A stretch of 64,000 nucleotides of DNA from Passalora sequoiae. Taxonomy: Eukaryota; Ascomycota; Dothideomycetes; Mycosphaerellales; Mycosphaerellaceae. Location: contig WSQC01000020.1 of assembly GCA_013248845.1 (NCBI GenBank), positions 186,001 through 250,000 of the forward strand, given 5' to 3'. How positions within the stretch are numbered: the first letter of the stretch is position 1; the number at the start of each line of letters is the position of its first letter. Shown in pieces: positions 31,501-42,008 of this stretch. Below the pieces are notes generated by a model that did not search any database, was not told the DNA's origin, and was given only the letters and a program-made list of their open reading frames with translations. The position numbers and the translations under genes were made by a program.

Positions 31501-31602
31501 AACAGTGTGACGCAAAACTCTAACAGGCTTTAAACCTCGTCTGCGCCTGGATCTTGCGAACCATAATACTCGGAGGGCTATAGCCGCTCAGCGACGCTCA
31601 TC
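28532..31602. other. 3-kb gene-poor region
   Basis: No convincing gene on either strand. Holds a TCAATGAATG minisatellite (29286-29379). Between about 29520 and 30070 the plus strand is unusually open in one frame (EFLPAIATGVPPKLPIDAGM; VKDFMDIFFTLKHLPMFSRR), broken by a TAG near 29815; it could be a worn gene but has no recognised motif. The last ~350 bp are pyrimidine-rich and probably the promoter/5' UTR of the gene at 31603. Confidence 0.5.
29286..29379. repeat. imperfect TCAATGAATG minisatellite
   Basis: About nine degenerate copies of a 10-bp unit (TCAATGAATG, with AATAAATG and GGATATC variants) in 94 bp. All lie outside any gene I can support. Confidence 0.9.
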
Positions 31603-33723
31603 ATGGGTCTCCTTCGGCGTTCAAGCTCACGCCGCAGGCAGAAAGATCAGCAGGGCACTACAGTCAGAGTGGGCACAGAGACGTGGAAGGCACAGCGGCA
31701 GAACCACTTCCGCATCATCGACGAGGCAGTTGACGAGCATAGGAAGTCTATGAAAGAGCGGCCGAGTACATCATGTGGGGTAGAAAGAGGCAAGCACGGT
31801 GCTTCGAACAAACGCACTGCACCCGCAGAGGCCAAGGAGCTGCAGCCGACTTGTCTGGACGACCTGCGAAAAGCAGGAAATGTGGTCGAGTACAAGGATG
31901 GGCCGGACACCTTTCGATTCCCTACGCCTTCTCCACGTACACCTTCGATGCCGAGAAGCGCAACTACGGCAACCTGTCAGCATTCGCCGTCACGCTTACA
32001 ATCTTCTTCTTCTGTATCTCCTGCAATCGGCATAGCCAACGGATCGCCCGCACACCCGCCACCTACCTGGGACAGATCAGTCACAGCAGATCACATCTCA
32101 CCCAGAATGCCGCAAAAATTGCCTCCCAGGCGCGCTCCGCCATCACCTCCGGCTGCGCGAGTCCTTGTGGAGAACGATGACTTGGACGTTCCCATGAAAA
32201 AATCTGGCTGGAAGACATTCAAGGCCGCCTTTCGCCGGAGACCTGCTGGGCAGGCACCGAAACTTGCAGAGACAAGCAAGCCATATTCCGAGCTCGCACC
32301 GTTCACAGAACCTCGCATCACAACTTTGGCACCCTCAGAGGCTTCCTCGCTCGACTTGCCACGACCCGTATCCAGCAAGCAGAGGCACAGACGAATGCAC
32401 TCGGGCTCGTCTATAGGCAAGAACCTTCCTCGCAGCCATCCTCGCTTCGAAAATCATTCGCCAGCGACCAGGTCCTCCGTCATGCCAACGTTGAAAGGCA
32501 AGCTTCGTGCGCTTAATACACGAGGAAGCACGATGCCATCGCCAAGCCCCGCGGATGACCTGATCTCTGCAGATGTCATCGACCCACCCGATGCTCGCCA
32601 CGATTCACCAATGTCCCAGAACAAAGTTCATTTTATTCCGTCTCCCAATTCGAGTACACCAAGGCTCGACTTGCAGTTCGAAAGGCCAGAGTTCGAGAGG
32701 TATAGTGTCATGTTTCAACAGTTGTTGTCGAACGACTCTCGGCCCTCGTTACTGGAGAGACGGCAAAGCAGATTGTCGAGACGGAAGACGGGAAAGAGAG
32801 TCAACGACATCAAGATCAATGACAAACTCGAGGCCGTCACACAGATTCCGGGCACTCCCAAGCGCGCTCTGACTTCGCCGCACCTCACCAGACGCCTTTC
32901 CATCCAGGTCGATGGCGCGAACAATCAAAATGAAAATAGCGACGCGCCATCCACCACTGCTCGTCGTCCACAACTGATGCAACGAGCCAACACATTACCG
33001 GTGAATAACCCCCTACCCACCAGAGCCAATTTCCCACAACAAAGGAAAGCTACGCTCGAAAGCTCCCAAGACTCACCGCACTCTGCCTTGTTCAGCGAAA
33101 CCTCCCTCCCACCCACCCCTACGACCGTCACAAGCTGCACCGACACGGACTCGGTCCATCGTCTCCAGCAGGGACATTCCCAGCATCCTTCGGACTGGAC
33201 TACCGCCACTACCAGCTCCGACACGGTGAAAGCCTCATTTCCTGCTGCAGAACCCTACGCCCGTGTCAAATCTCCCGAAGACCTCGAACACCGACTCGTC
33301 CGCGTTAGCGTCGCGCGCCAGGCCAGCGTCACTAGAGCCCGAACACGAGTCCAGCGCGCTGTGTCGAATAGTAATTTCAAGCAGCCTCAAAAACCGCATG
33401 TCGTGGAATTGGGGCTGAATCGAAAGAGTTCGGCTGGGGTGCTGGATATGGCTGAGGGGGTTTCGTTGAGTACGAGTCGGGTGAATTTGGCTTCGGCGTC
33501 GGCGGCGGCAGCGGAGGTCGAGGAGTCGACGGGGGAGAGTGTGGGTGCTGGGTCGCCGACTAGGAGTAGGGATTGGAAGGAGAGGGGTGTGGTGGTGGAT
33601 AGTAGTGGGAAGAGGAGGATGGTGCGGCCGCCGACTTTGGGGCCTTTTCCTCCGGATCCGTTGAAGTTGAATCCGCCGACGCCGAGGGTGGCGACGTTTG
33701 CGGAGGGGGCGGGGAGGCGGTAG
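31603..33723 (+). CDS. Ser/Pro/Arg-rich, largely disordered protein
   Basis: 706 residues, single exon. Opens MGLLRRSSSRRRQKDQQGTT, then TVRVGTETWKAQRQNHFRII and DEAVDEHRKSMKERPSTS, a short conserved-looking stretch. Most of the rest is low-complexity Ser/Pro/Thr/Arg sequence with many possible phosphorylation sites (SP, TP, RRxS). Short ordered-looking motifs are GWKTFKAAFRRRPAG (~205-220) and FERPEFERYSVMFQQLLSND (~365-385). The C-terminus has KERGVVVDSSGKRRMVRPPT and LGPFPPDPLKLNPPTPRVAT. No enzymatic domain is visible. The architecture suggests a cytoskeletal or signalling adaptor, but this is inference. Codon use drifts to GGG/GTG-rich over the last 300 bp. Confidence 0.75.
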   Translation: MGLLRRSSSRRRQKDQQGTTVRVGTETWKAQRQNHFRIIDEAVDEHRKSMKERPSTSCGVERGKHGASNKRTAPAEAKELQPTCLDDLRKAGNVVEYKDGPDTFRFPTPSPRTPSMPRSATTATCQHSPSRLQSSSSVSPAIGIANGSPAHPPPTWDRSVTADHISPRMPQKLPPRRAPPSPPAARVLVENDDLDVPMKKSGWKTFKAAFRRRPAGQAPKLAETSKPYSELAPFTEPRITTLAPSEASSLDLPRPVSSKQRHRRMHSGSSIGKNLPRSHPRFENHSPATRSSVMPTLKGKLRALNTRGSTMPSPSPADDLISADVIDPPDARHDSPMSQNKVHFIPSPNSSTPRLDLQFERPEFERYSVMFQQLLSNDSRPSLLERRQSRLSRRKTGKRVNDIKINDKLEAVTQIPGTPKRALTSPHLTRRLSIQVDGANNQNENSDAPSTTARRPQLMQRANTLPVNNPLPTRANFPQQRKATLESSQDSPHSALFSETSLPPTPTTVTSCTDTDSVHRLQQGHSQHPSDWTTATTSSDTVKASFPAAEPYARVKSPEDLEHRLVRVSVARQASVTRARTRVQRAVSNSNFKQPQKPHVVELGLNRKSSAGVLDMAEGVSLSTSRVNLASASAAAAEVEESTGESVGAGSPTRSRDWKERGVVVDSSGKRRMVRPPTLGPFPPDPLKLNPPTPRVATFAEGAGRR

Positions 33724-34778
33724 GGGTGTTGTAGTTGTTGTGGGTGTGAGTGTGCGCGTGCATGTTGTGTGTTGGGTTGACGTTATGGCCATGGTTACGT
33801 TCTACTGCTGTGCAGGATACCCCCTTTTTTGACCCCGAAAATTAGAAGCGTTTGTTTTTTTTCTTCCCTTTTTTGATCGGTGTGGATGCGGATGCGGATC
33901 AGTCTCTTTGGTTTCTAGACCCATGGAGGACGAAAACGAATTGTGCATAGAGCGGACACAGAGCGCATGGTACGGAATGATGCTTTTGTCAGGTTCATGT
34001 TGGCCAGTATCTTTTTGAGCTATACTGTGTCTTTAAATCGCTCGCTACTGTGCTCCATCATCAGGCGACTATGCATGCTGCCTGAAATGTGCCATGTTGT
34101 CTCACTCCTTGCCCGTCACCAGTACGGCAAGCCTCTTGTGCTCCAGGCTGTGCTTTCGCCTATGCCATCCTCCTTGTTGCCCAGGCCCTTTAACTCCTCA
34201 ATGGAGTCTGGCCTTCTTATAGAGCGCTTGTAGTGCTCGTCGTCTTCTTGCGCTTGTGCTCATCGCTTGTGCGGTCCTAAGTCATCGTGGACTTGCGCTC
34301 TTTTTTCTTCTTCTTCTTCGCGCGGAATTCATATGTCATATGGCCAGAGAGGTCTGCTGTTCACTTCACTTTGCCTCTCCTCTCCTCTCCTCTCAGACTT
34401 TACGTCGATTCTGTTCTGTTGGACAGATCTGCAGAAAATTCTTTCTCGTCATAGAATATTTCAATGGTGGAATGGTGCACGGAGATGTTTTCTGGTATTC
34501 CTGATACTGTCAATTTTTCGATCGCGTGATGTAAGTGCAGGTAGCGTTTGCTTCACGGGCATCACATGCTCAGAGTCATCGTTCCTTCCTTCACTATATG
34601 CGCACTTGCCAAATATGTACAGCGCGCCTGCTTCTAGAAGCTTACTGCAAAGTCACCATCGTTGACAGCAATGCTCGCTTCACTACTCAGAGGTAGCCTT
34701 TCTGTATTTGGCACGTACAACCCTCATCATGAACCTCTGTCCTCTGCTCATTGGTCGCTGTCATTGTGCCGTCAATAT
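33724..34778. other. intergenic, no gene seen
   Basis: 1.05 kb. Contains T-rich stretches, probably the 3' UTR of the preceding gene, and a short CTCTC pentamer repeat at 34374-34394. No supported gene. Confidence 0.5.
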
Positions 34779-35508
34779 CTATGCACTGGATCCAATTTCA
34801 GGCTCCTTGCCACAGCGTTTCTTCAAGCTTGCGAGTAGGTCAATGGCATCTTTCTGAGATGCCTGTTTATGATTCAAAAGCTCATACTGTGCCTGCCGGA
34901 TGTATGCTCTGGTGTGTTGTTTGATGGCTTCTCTTATGCCCTTTATTACTGTGCCTATTGTGAGACCATATTGGCGCCTTATGCTGATCGTCTCGTAGCC
35001 AAATGCATTTTCACTTCCTGTGCCGACGATCCATCCGAGGTTGATACTGGCAGAGAGGAGCTCGTCGTTGGTGATTAGCATGTCCTCGCAAGACATACGT
35101 GCACGATTCTGCACGGCCCTTGCCACTATGGATTACATGGACTTGGCGAGGCTGAGACTCCATCATCTGCCACCGTTCAGCCTTTCGATGATCGTGTACA
35201 AATCCCCGTATTCTGGCCGCGGTGCGAAAAGTGGTTGAGTCGTGCGGAAACAATGATGTAGTCCTCTCGTGGACTCGAATGATCCAACGCCCGACTGACC
35301 GCTCAAGCACATTACCAGTAGCCCACCTCTCAGTCATATCCTTGCTTGAGCGGAGGAACAGTCGTTCGTGAATCCTAGGAGATGTCGCAACGATATCCCT
35401 GAATCGTTTGCAGGTCCGTTGACTGGCGAAGATGGTCGTGACTGGCACATAGAGCATGATCTCCGCTAAGAGTTCGGCATTATCGGATACCGAACGGCTA
35501 AACAACAT
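34779..35508 (-). pseudogene. F-box gene, frameshifted
   Basis: The 5' block (35508-35011) encodes an F-box: NAELLAEIMLYVPVTTIFAS then QRTCKRFRDIVATSPRIHER and LFLRSSKD, the usual Dothideomycete form. It is followed by RWQMMESQPRQVHV, resembling the SWRxMxLxQPP motif seen after the F-box. This frame degenerates beyond about 35126. A second frame (35126-34779) then carries CEDMLITNDELLSASINLGW and YGLTIGTVIKGIREAIKQHT, resembling the C-terminal part of the same family (x-x-G-x-T-x-G-x-x-x). No acceptable intron connects the two frames, so a small indel near 35090-35130 is likely. Moderate certainty that this is one broken gene; it could also be a short functional F-box protein of 165 residues. 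Confidence 0.45.
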
Positions 35509-36996
35509 TCACATTAGGTACAGGTGAAGAGAAATGGACGCATCTTCTTAGAAGGGCAAAAAGCATGACTTCTACACATCATTCTGAATTGCTGGGCAGC
35601 GATGGTCATGCGTCGAGTGACACGGCGTATTATGGATGAGGATGAGGTTCCGGCTTTCTCCTGTCCTCAAATCAGCTACACGCCGTGGCGAGGACGTCAC
35701 AGCAGCGTAAGCTCACCCTCTGGAATCCGTTATCGGCACTGTTATTCTTGCGTTTCGCCATATTTGTTACCGCTGACAACGTGTTTGCGTTAGTAGAGGT
35801 CGTTTTCCTGGGGCTCGTAAATTGTCTTCCATTGTCAAGCTCATGACGTATGTGACGCCGACCTGTCACATGCTAAAGAAATGAAGTTAAAAATGAAATT
35901 TCTTTGCGGTTACATTTCGCAAAAGCGCGTGCCACGCTGCGAGACCCTTGGCGAAGAAGCTGAACGTAGAGAGTAATAGGTACTAGAGCGCGTCAAAACT
36001 TCGCCACCGGTCCGTCTTATGCTAAAACCCTGTAAGAAGGTGAAGGCAACACAATGACTAGCGAAGTCTGTCTCCCAACGCTTGGAGTTGTGCGCATTGC
36101 GAAGCGCTAGCTCTTAGTATTGCCGTAGTTGCATACAGGTGTGAAGTCTTCATATGCAGCAAAGACTCATTAATCATGCTTACGAATGCAGCGAAGCGCT
36201 AATCGTATGTAACCGGTCGACGCGTGCATATGCCTTAGCATTCTTGGCATGGCACGCGCTTTGGTACAGAAATATTAAGCACGACCATTCACTGCGTCTC
36301 GAAAGAGTGCAGCGCGTTCTGCAGGAGTAGAGAGCTGCATCAGTCATGCCAAATTTCCTGTGACTTCGGTCTCCAGACAGCCAGCCGCAGGTACAGCCAG
36401 CTCTGGTCTTTTCGTGACATCTGTAATGTCGCCACCCGGACAAATCTAGCATGTGGAGGACCGTCGAAAGTGCTCCATGCTTAATTGTCCGGGACCTGGA
36501 TAAACATGCCTGTTTGTGATCTTGCTACACCCACCAGAGTAATGCAGGCCCTCCGTCGGTGCGTCTTTCACTGCAACCGCCATGCCTGTAGCCGGGTCTT
36601 TCGCAGTGTCGTGATCCGATTTTCCGCTTGGTAGACTCGGTCCCCACGTGGTAGCCTTGCAGCAAGGAAGTGAACATGCCATAGTCGGGCCGATATTTGA
36701 TCGATCAGGAAATTTTCTCCTTCGAATAATAGGAGAACATGATGTGCGACCATTGATAGGGGAGCACAGGTTTAAGGCTTGCCGACTTTTATTCGTCAGG
36801 CCAAGCCTTGGCTCGAGTCACGTCAGTTAAATCCGCGTGTCAGAGGTTCCGAGGGCGAGGCCTTGCTCCTAGGGAGTGTCTCACCTGGAGCCGAGAAGCT
36901 CCCGCTTCCGTATAACAGTGCGCCTTAGGAATGTGAAGAGAATCTTTCCGCAGACCCTTTCTAAAGATTTTGCTGTAATTTCAATCTCTCGCGTCG
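35509..36996. other. intergenic, no gene seen
   Basis: 1.5 kb without a supported gene; it includes the promoter of the FAD oxidase gene. Confidence 0.5.
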
Positions 36997-38659
36997 ATGG
37001 CACCTTCAAGGACATCAACGCAGCAGCTGCTGGCTTTGCTGTGCTTGTCGTCAGCATCCCTGGCCCACACTGCGACCGTTACTCCGATCCTCTCGTGTCT
37101 CCAGAAAGCCGGTATCAACACAACAGTCTCGACAGATCCTACCTGGGTCAATGCAACAGAGGACTTCAATCTTCGTATTCCCAGAGAACCAATCGCGGTG
37201 ACTTATCCCGAAAATCGAGATGAAGTTGCAGCTGCATTGAAGTGCGCTCGCCATACCTCGACTAAAGTGCGGGCCGTCGGCAAAGCCCACTCATTCCAGG
37301 CATACGGTTACGGTAATCCCGGCAACTTGGTCATCAACTTGCACAACTTCGACCATCTCAGCTACGATAAATCGACTAAAGAGCTCACCTTTGGCGGTGG
37401 AGCCAACGTCGGCCCAGCAGCCAAGTTCTTGTACGATAACTACGATCGCCACATCGTGAGTCAGAATGAGAGCCAAAAGGCATACAGCAGTGGTCGGACA
37501 GTGCGTAGCTTGACACATACCGAGGCGACTCGCTACTCCCACCACTGTGCCGACTTCCCAGTATGCTGCGATTGTGCTTTGGTGTAGCTGACGCTCCATC
37601 GTCTAGGTCCATGTCCGCGGTTCCCATGTCGGTCTCGCTGGCAGCTACATGGGTGGTGGGTACGGCTCAACCTCTCGCTTGTTCGGAATCGCAGCCGACA
37701 GTTTAGTCGAGGTTGAATACATGCTTTACAACGGATCCGTTGTGACCGCATGCGCCGGCTCCGACCTCCTGTGGGCAGCACGAGGTGCGGGCCCCAATTT
37801 TGGAATTGTGTTGCAAGGGAAGATCAAGACGCATGATATTCCTTCTGCGAAACCACTCAACTATACTATCCAGATAGGGGACAACCCGGATGCAACCACC
37901 AGCGCAAGAGCGTTCTTAGCGATCCAGAAGTGGGCTCTTAGTGGACATGTTCCTGACGAGCTCTCTCTGCGCTTCAGTCTCCCCGATGGGAGTTCATCCG
38001 GCTACTTCTACGGTGGCGACAAAGCAGCTTTTGACCGGACTTTTGCGCCGCTGCTTGATGCTCTGAAGAAGATTGTGCCGGAGACAAACGTGACGACGTT
38101 TGTGAAGGAGAGCTTCTGGGATTCAGAGGTGGAGGTTACCGGTCCTGGCATGAACCTTCCTGGTGGTGGTGACCTGGGATCGACGAATTTCTTCATCCAA
38201 TCTTGGGTTCCGACAATTGAGCGTCCATTGACACTGGACTCGGCAAAGGCGCTGTTGCAGGCGGTGAAAGAAATCAACGCCGAACGCAAGGATATCAATG
38301 GTGGTGGCTTCGCTGACTTGTGGGCTGGTGTTAACCGCAAGGTCAAAGACACCGACGCCGCGTACACACATGCTGGGAACCTGTTTCTAATCCGTGTTGA
38401 TGCCGCGGCAAAGGGCGACGTCTGGCCTGCGGACGGTGTCCCGTACATACAAAAGAAGTTGGAGCCCTTCGAATCCGCAATGGCAGCAAAAGGGTCACTT
38501 CGAAGCTTTCCCAACTACGTGAGCACTGAGTTCACGTTCGAGCAGTGGAGCTCTCGTTTGTATGGCGCAAACTTCAAGAGGCTCCAAAGCATCAAAGGGG
38601 CAGTTGACCCAACGGAGCTGTTTTCGGGCTACCACCTAGCTATACCCTTGGCTGCCTAG
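36997..38659 (+). CDS. secreted FAD-linked oxidoreductase (berberine-bridge-enzyme-like)
   Basis: Two exons, 36997-37455 and 37607-38659, intron GTGAGT...TCTAG (151 nt), giving 503 residues. A signal peptide is visible (LLALLCLSSASLAHTA). The FAD-binding domain begins at IPREPIAVTYPENRDEVAAA and has KVRAVGKAHSFQAYGYG, whose His98 aligns with the histidine that carries FAD covalently in this class, then LVINLHNFDHLSYDKS. At the junction GLAGSYMGGGYGSTSRLFGI matches the VGxGGHxxGGGYGxxSRxxG motif, but the Cys of the usual HGxCP is missing (sequence RGSHVG). The C-terminus has the BBE motif (WSSRLYGANFKRLQSIKGAV, DPTELF). Probably an extracellular oxidase of sugars or a secondary metabolite; the substrate cannot be told. 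Confidence 0.85.
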
Positions 38660-38940
38660 GGAAGGGGCCCGTTGTAGCCTTCTGCTGCCGGAAATTGGCC
38701 TTTCGTGAGAGTCAAGTTAGCTGGCCTGGCAGTATATCGACCCACCTCAGATACATGTGGATATACCTAGGCATATCAAAGTACTCCTTACCACGAAAGT
38801 ATTGTGCACAAATATTGCTCTGTTCCGTCGACGCGATGTGAACTTGCGTTATGGAACCGGGATGGTGCGTACAAGAGTATGGCCATGTCCTTGCAGGGAA
38901 GAAAAGAGGGAGAAGAGGTCTGCATGAATGTGTCTGGAAA
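38660..38940. other. intergenic, FAD oxidase 3' flank
   Basis: No gene seen. The ARG1 promoter occupies the following ~235 bp. Confidence 0.4.
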
Positions 38941-38953
38941 CACGCTTGCTGGG

Positions 38954-39094
38954 CCAATCGGAAGTGCTTCGGTGAAACGTTCCTGAGTCGGCAAGAACCC
39001 TGTCACTCCACAGTCGGCGATAGCAAAAAAGTTGGTCGGCTTTGTGTGACGCGGAACTCTGACTCTTCTTTTCCCACGCACATCTAGCCATTGG
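38954..39094 (+). promoter_or_regulatory. candidate ARG1 promoter: CCAAT boxes and Gcn4/CPC1-type sites
   Basis: Upstream of the ARG1 ATG (39176) are CCAAT at 38954-38958, TGAGTC at 38984-38989, TGACTCT at 39060-39066 and ATTGG (reverse CCAAT) at 39090-39094. TGACTCA is the binding site of the general amino-acid-control activator Gcn4/CpcA. The two elements here match six of seven and six of six core positions, at about -110 and -190. Amino-acid control of ARG1 is known in fungi; function of these sites is inferred. Confidence 0.45.
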
Positions 39095-39175
39095 ATCCTT
39101 CACTTGAATTCACCATTTACAAAAACTCTGCACCTTCACCCTTTATTTCCAATACGAGCAACAGTAACCATCAAC

Positions 39176-40488
39176 ATGTCGAAGGGTAAGGTCTGCTTGG
39201 CCTATTCGGGCGGTCTAGACACCAGCTGCATTCTCAAGTATCTGCTTGAAGAGGGCTATGAAGTCATTGCCTTCATGGCCGACGTTGGCCAGGAGGAAGA
39301 CTTCAAGGCGGCGAAAGAGAAGGCACTCAAGATCGGTGCTACCAAATGCTACATCGAGGACTTGCGCCGTGAAGTGAGCATCACTTTGAGAACAGTCGTA
39401 TGAATGTATCTGACCTTCTGCAGTTCGTGGAAGAGCTTTGCTACCCAGCTATTGCCTGTAACGCCATCTACGAGAACGTCTACCTCCTCGGCACATCTCT
39501 CGCTCGTCCTGTCATCGCCCGCGCCCAAGTCGCCGTAGCTCAGAAGGAAGGCTGCTTCGCTGTTTCGCACGGCTGCACCGGCAAGGGCAACGACCAGGTC
39601 CGCTTCGAGCTCGCATTCTACGCCCTTCAGCCTTCCATCAAGGTCATCGCGCCATGGAGAGATCCAGTTTTCTACAACAAGTTCAAAGGCCGGCAGGATC
39701 TGCTTGACTATGCCTCGGAGCGGGGCATCCCAGTCACCAGCACCAAGAGCAAGCCGTGGAGCATGGATGAGAACTTGGCACACTGCAGCTATGAGGCAGG
39801 AATCCTCGAGGACCCAAACGTGACTCCGCCAGAGGACATGTGGAAGCTCACTCAGGATCCTACCAAGGCACCAGACCAGCCAGAGGACTTTACGCTGACC
39901 TTCAAGAAAGGCCTGCCAGTCGAGCTCAAATTACAGGACGGCAAGACTGTCACTGACCCCGTCGACCTCTTTCTCACTGCCAACGCCATTGCCCGCAAGC
40001 ACGGTGTCGGCCGTATTGATATCGTCGAGAACCGCTTCATCGGTCTCAAGTCTCGTGGCTGCTACGAGACCCCTGGCTTGACCATGCTGCGCGCTGCTCA
40101 CATCGATCTCGAGGGTCTCGTCATGGACCGTGAGATCCGTGCTCTTCGTGACCAGTTCGTCACCTTCAACTACGCTAAGCTCCTGTACAACGGTCTCTAC
40201 TTCTCGCCAGAGCGTGAGTACCTCGAGGATAGCATCACAAGTTCTCAGAAGAACGTCAATGGTAGTGTTCGATGCCGTGCTTACAAGGGCATGTTCAGCG
40301 CCGTCGGCCGTTGGTCGGACACGGAGAAGCTCTACGATGCCAGCGAGAGCAGCATGGACGAGATTGGCGACTTCGAGCCAAGCGACACCACCGGCTTCAT
40401 CTCTGTCAACGCGATTCGACTGAAGAAGTACGGCAAGGCCAAGGAGGAGAGCGGCGAGAGCCTGGTCAAGCACCACGTTGCTGCCTAA
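39176..40488 (+). CDS. ARG1: argininosuccinate synthase
   Basis: Exons 39176-39373 and 39424-40488 with a 50-nt intron (GTGAGC...TGCAG), giving 420 residues, the same length as yeast Arg1. The N-terminal nucleotide-binding loop AYSGGLDTSCILKYL (residues 9-23) is the ATP-pyrophosphatase signature, followed by VIAFMADVGQEEDFKAAKEK. Across the splice the protein reads IEDLRRE|FVEELCYPAIACNA, in register with the family. Other signatures are GCTGKGNDQVRFELAFYALQ, IAPWRDPVF, PVTSTKSKPWSMDENLAHCS and RGCYETPGLTMLRAAHIDLE. The enzyme joins citrulline and aspartate using ATP in the penultimate step of arginine synthesis, in the cytosol. All motifs appear intact. Confidence 0.98.
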
Positions 40489-42008
40489 ATGGAAAGTTTC
40501 GCCTTCGCGAGGAACACCACTTGCTGATGCTTGTGGCAAGCCGTCCAACCACGACTTGGAGGCCTCTGTTCAGCACGTTGTATGTCATCTGACACCGTTG
40601 CTGTCCTCGCGACTAATTGATGTCAGTCCTTTGTAGATTAGCGGGAACCATGACGAACCATGAAAGTTCTTGCAACATTCTGAGTCATCTCTTGAATCAT
40701 GTCTACAGTACCACATGCCGAAATGACACTGTCAGGTTTGTCTGGGCTGCAAGCGACATGGACACAACGTAATACCTAGCTGGCACTTGCAGCAGCACTC
40801 CATCGTGACACCATCATATGTTAGCTCCCGATACCTCTTGCGCTACCTCTTGCCTAAGTTCATCCACCTTGATTTGTTTAGTATACAAGTTGACTAACTC
40901 CGAAGTGCATTGATCCATAATGTTTGCCATTGCGGATGCTAGTGGATGGGCTTTGAGGCCTGCGATGTCATTCATCGAACTTTAAATGATCCGTGAGATG
41001 AAGGCTGAGTGCGCTCGGTAGACAAACAGTGATCGCGAATCCTTCCTTTCGCAAAACCATTCAAGCGACGGAGATGGCGGCGGCGATGGTCGCAATGGCT
41101 GTACATATTGCGGTGCTGGATGAGGTGTGTCTCTTGAGTGTATGCCAAGAAGTGGGAAACCTGTATATACTGCTTTCAGTGTCGTCGACGTGTCCGCCAC
41201 CAGTACTGCCACGAGCGATCTGTCAAGATGTCGCGTCGTCGAGATCGCAGCACGTATCGTCGTTCCACGTGGCTGTCGATGTCTCTGTGAAGCTTCCATT
41301 GAAAGACGACATCCGCGCTAGAAGTCTAATATCGTAACCGTGAGCGAGCTGCAGCTAAGCGAGATCCTGCTCTTGGCACCGAGTCTGCCCATGTTGGAGA
41401 ACTGGCTCGAAGACCCTTCCTGGCAACGACATTGCATATCGGGCATAGCACGCGCAACTTCTCACCAAGCATTCATGCTCATACCTAATTGCAAGCCTAT
41501 GTCTTCTAGTCAGGCACGTGTCGGGGGCAGCATGTACAGAAACCTCAGGGCTGCATTATTAAGCTCCACTGGCCAAGTGCGTGCTCGGCACCTGGTCGCT
41601 TTCTTGCCGATGTCTCCTCAGCCAGTAATTCTCCAAAGTTTCCCATCGGGATCCAGTTGACGACATGCCGGAAGAGCTTAGTTCATATTCTGTCTGGATC
41701 GTACTTGCGAAAAGCTACCGGGTCTAATACAACTTTCTGTTGCCTTCGACGGAGATTAGAAATGGGTCACCAAGCCTCGAAGCTGCCTCTGGTTCCATGA
41801 CTTCAACATCTTTGTTGTCGTGCCTCGAATTCCTTTCACCATGCCCTGACCAAAGCTTCCGTACCTTTTGGTGCCACCAGCACATCACATCCTTGACGCG
41901 ACCACTCCTGCCACCGACTATCCCGTAGCGACGCGTATACAGTAGCGCCGAGCATAGAGTACTCAGTCTCACGACGAACAGGAGCGTAGGCGCCCACAGC
42001 ACAGGGAC
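40489..42008. other. intergenic, no gene seen
   Basis: 1.5 kb. One frame at 41340-41660 (SELQLSEILLLAPSLPMLEN) looks protein-like but lacks an ATG start and any known motif. The last ~200 bp should be the ARA2 promoter. Confidence 0.5.

Noticed and set aside
41340..41660. Plus-strand frame SELQLSEILLLAPSLPMLEN
   Set aside because: No ATG start, no conserved motif, and competing frames of similar length on the other strand.
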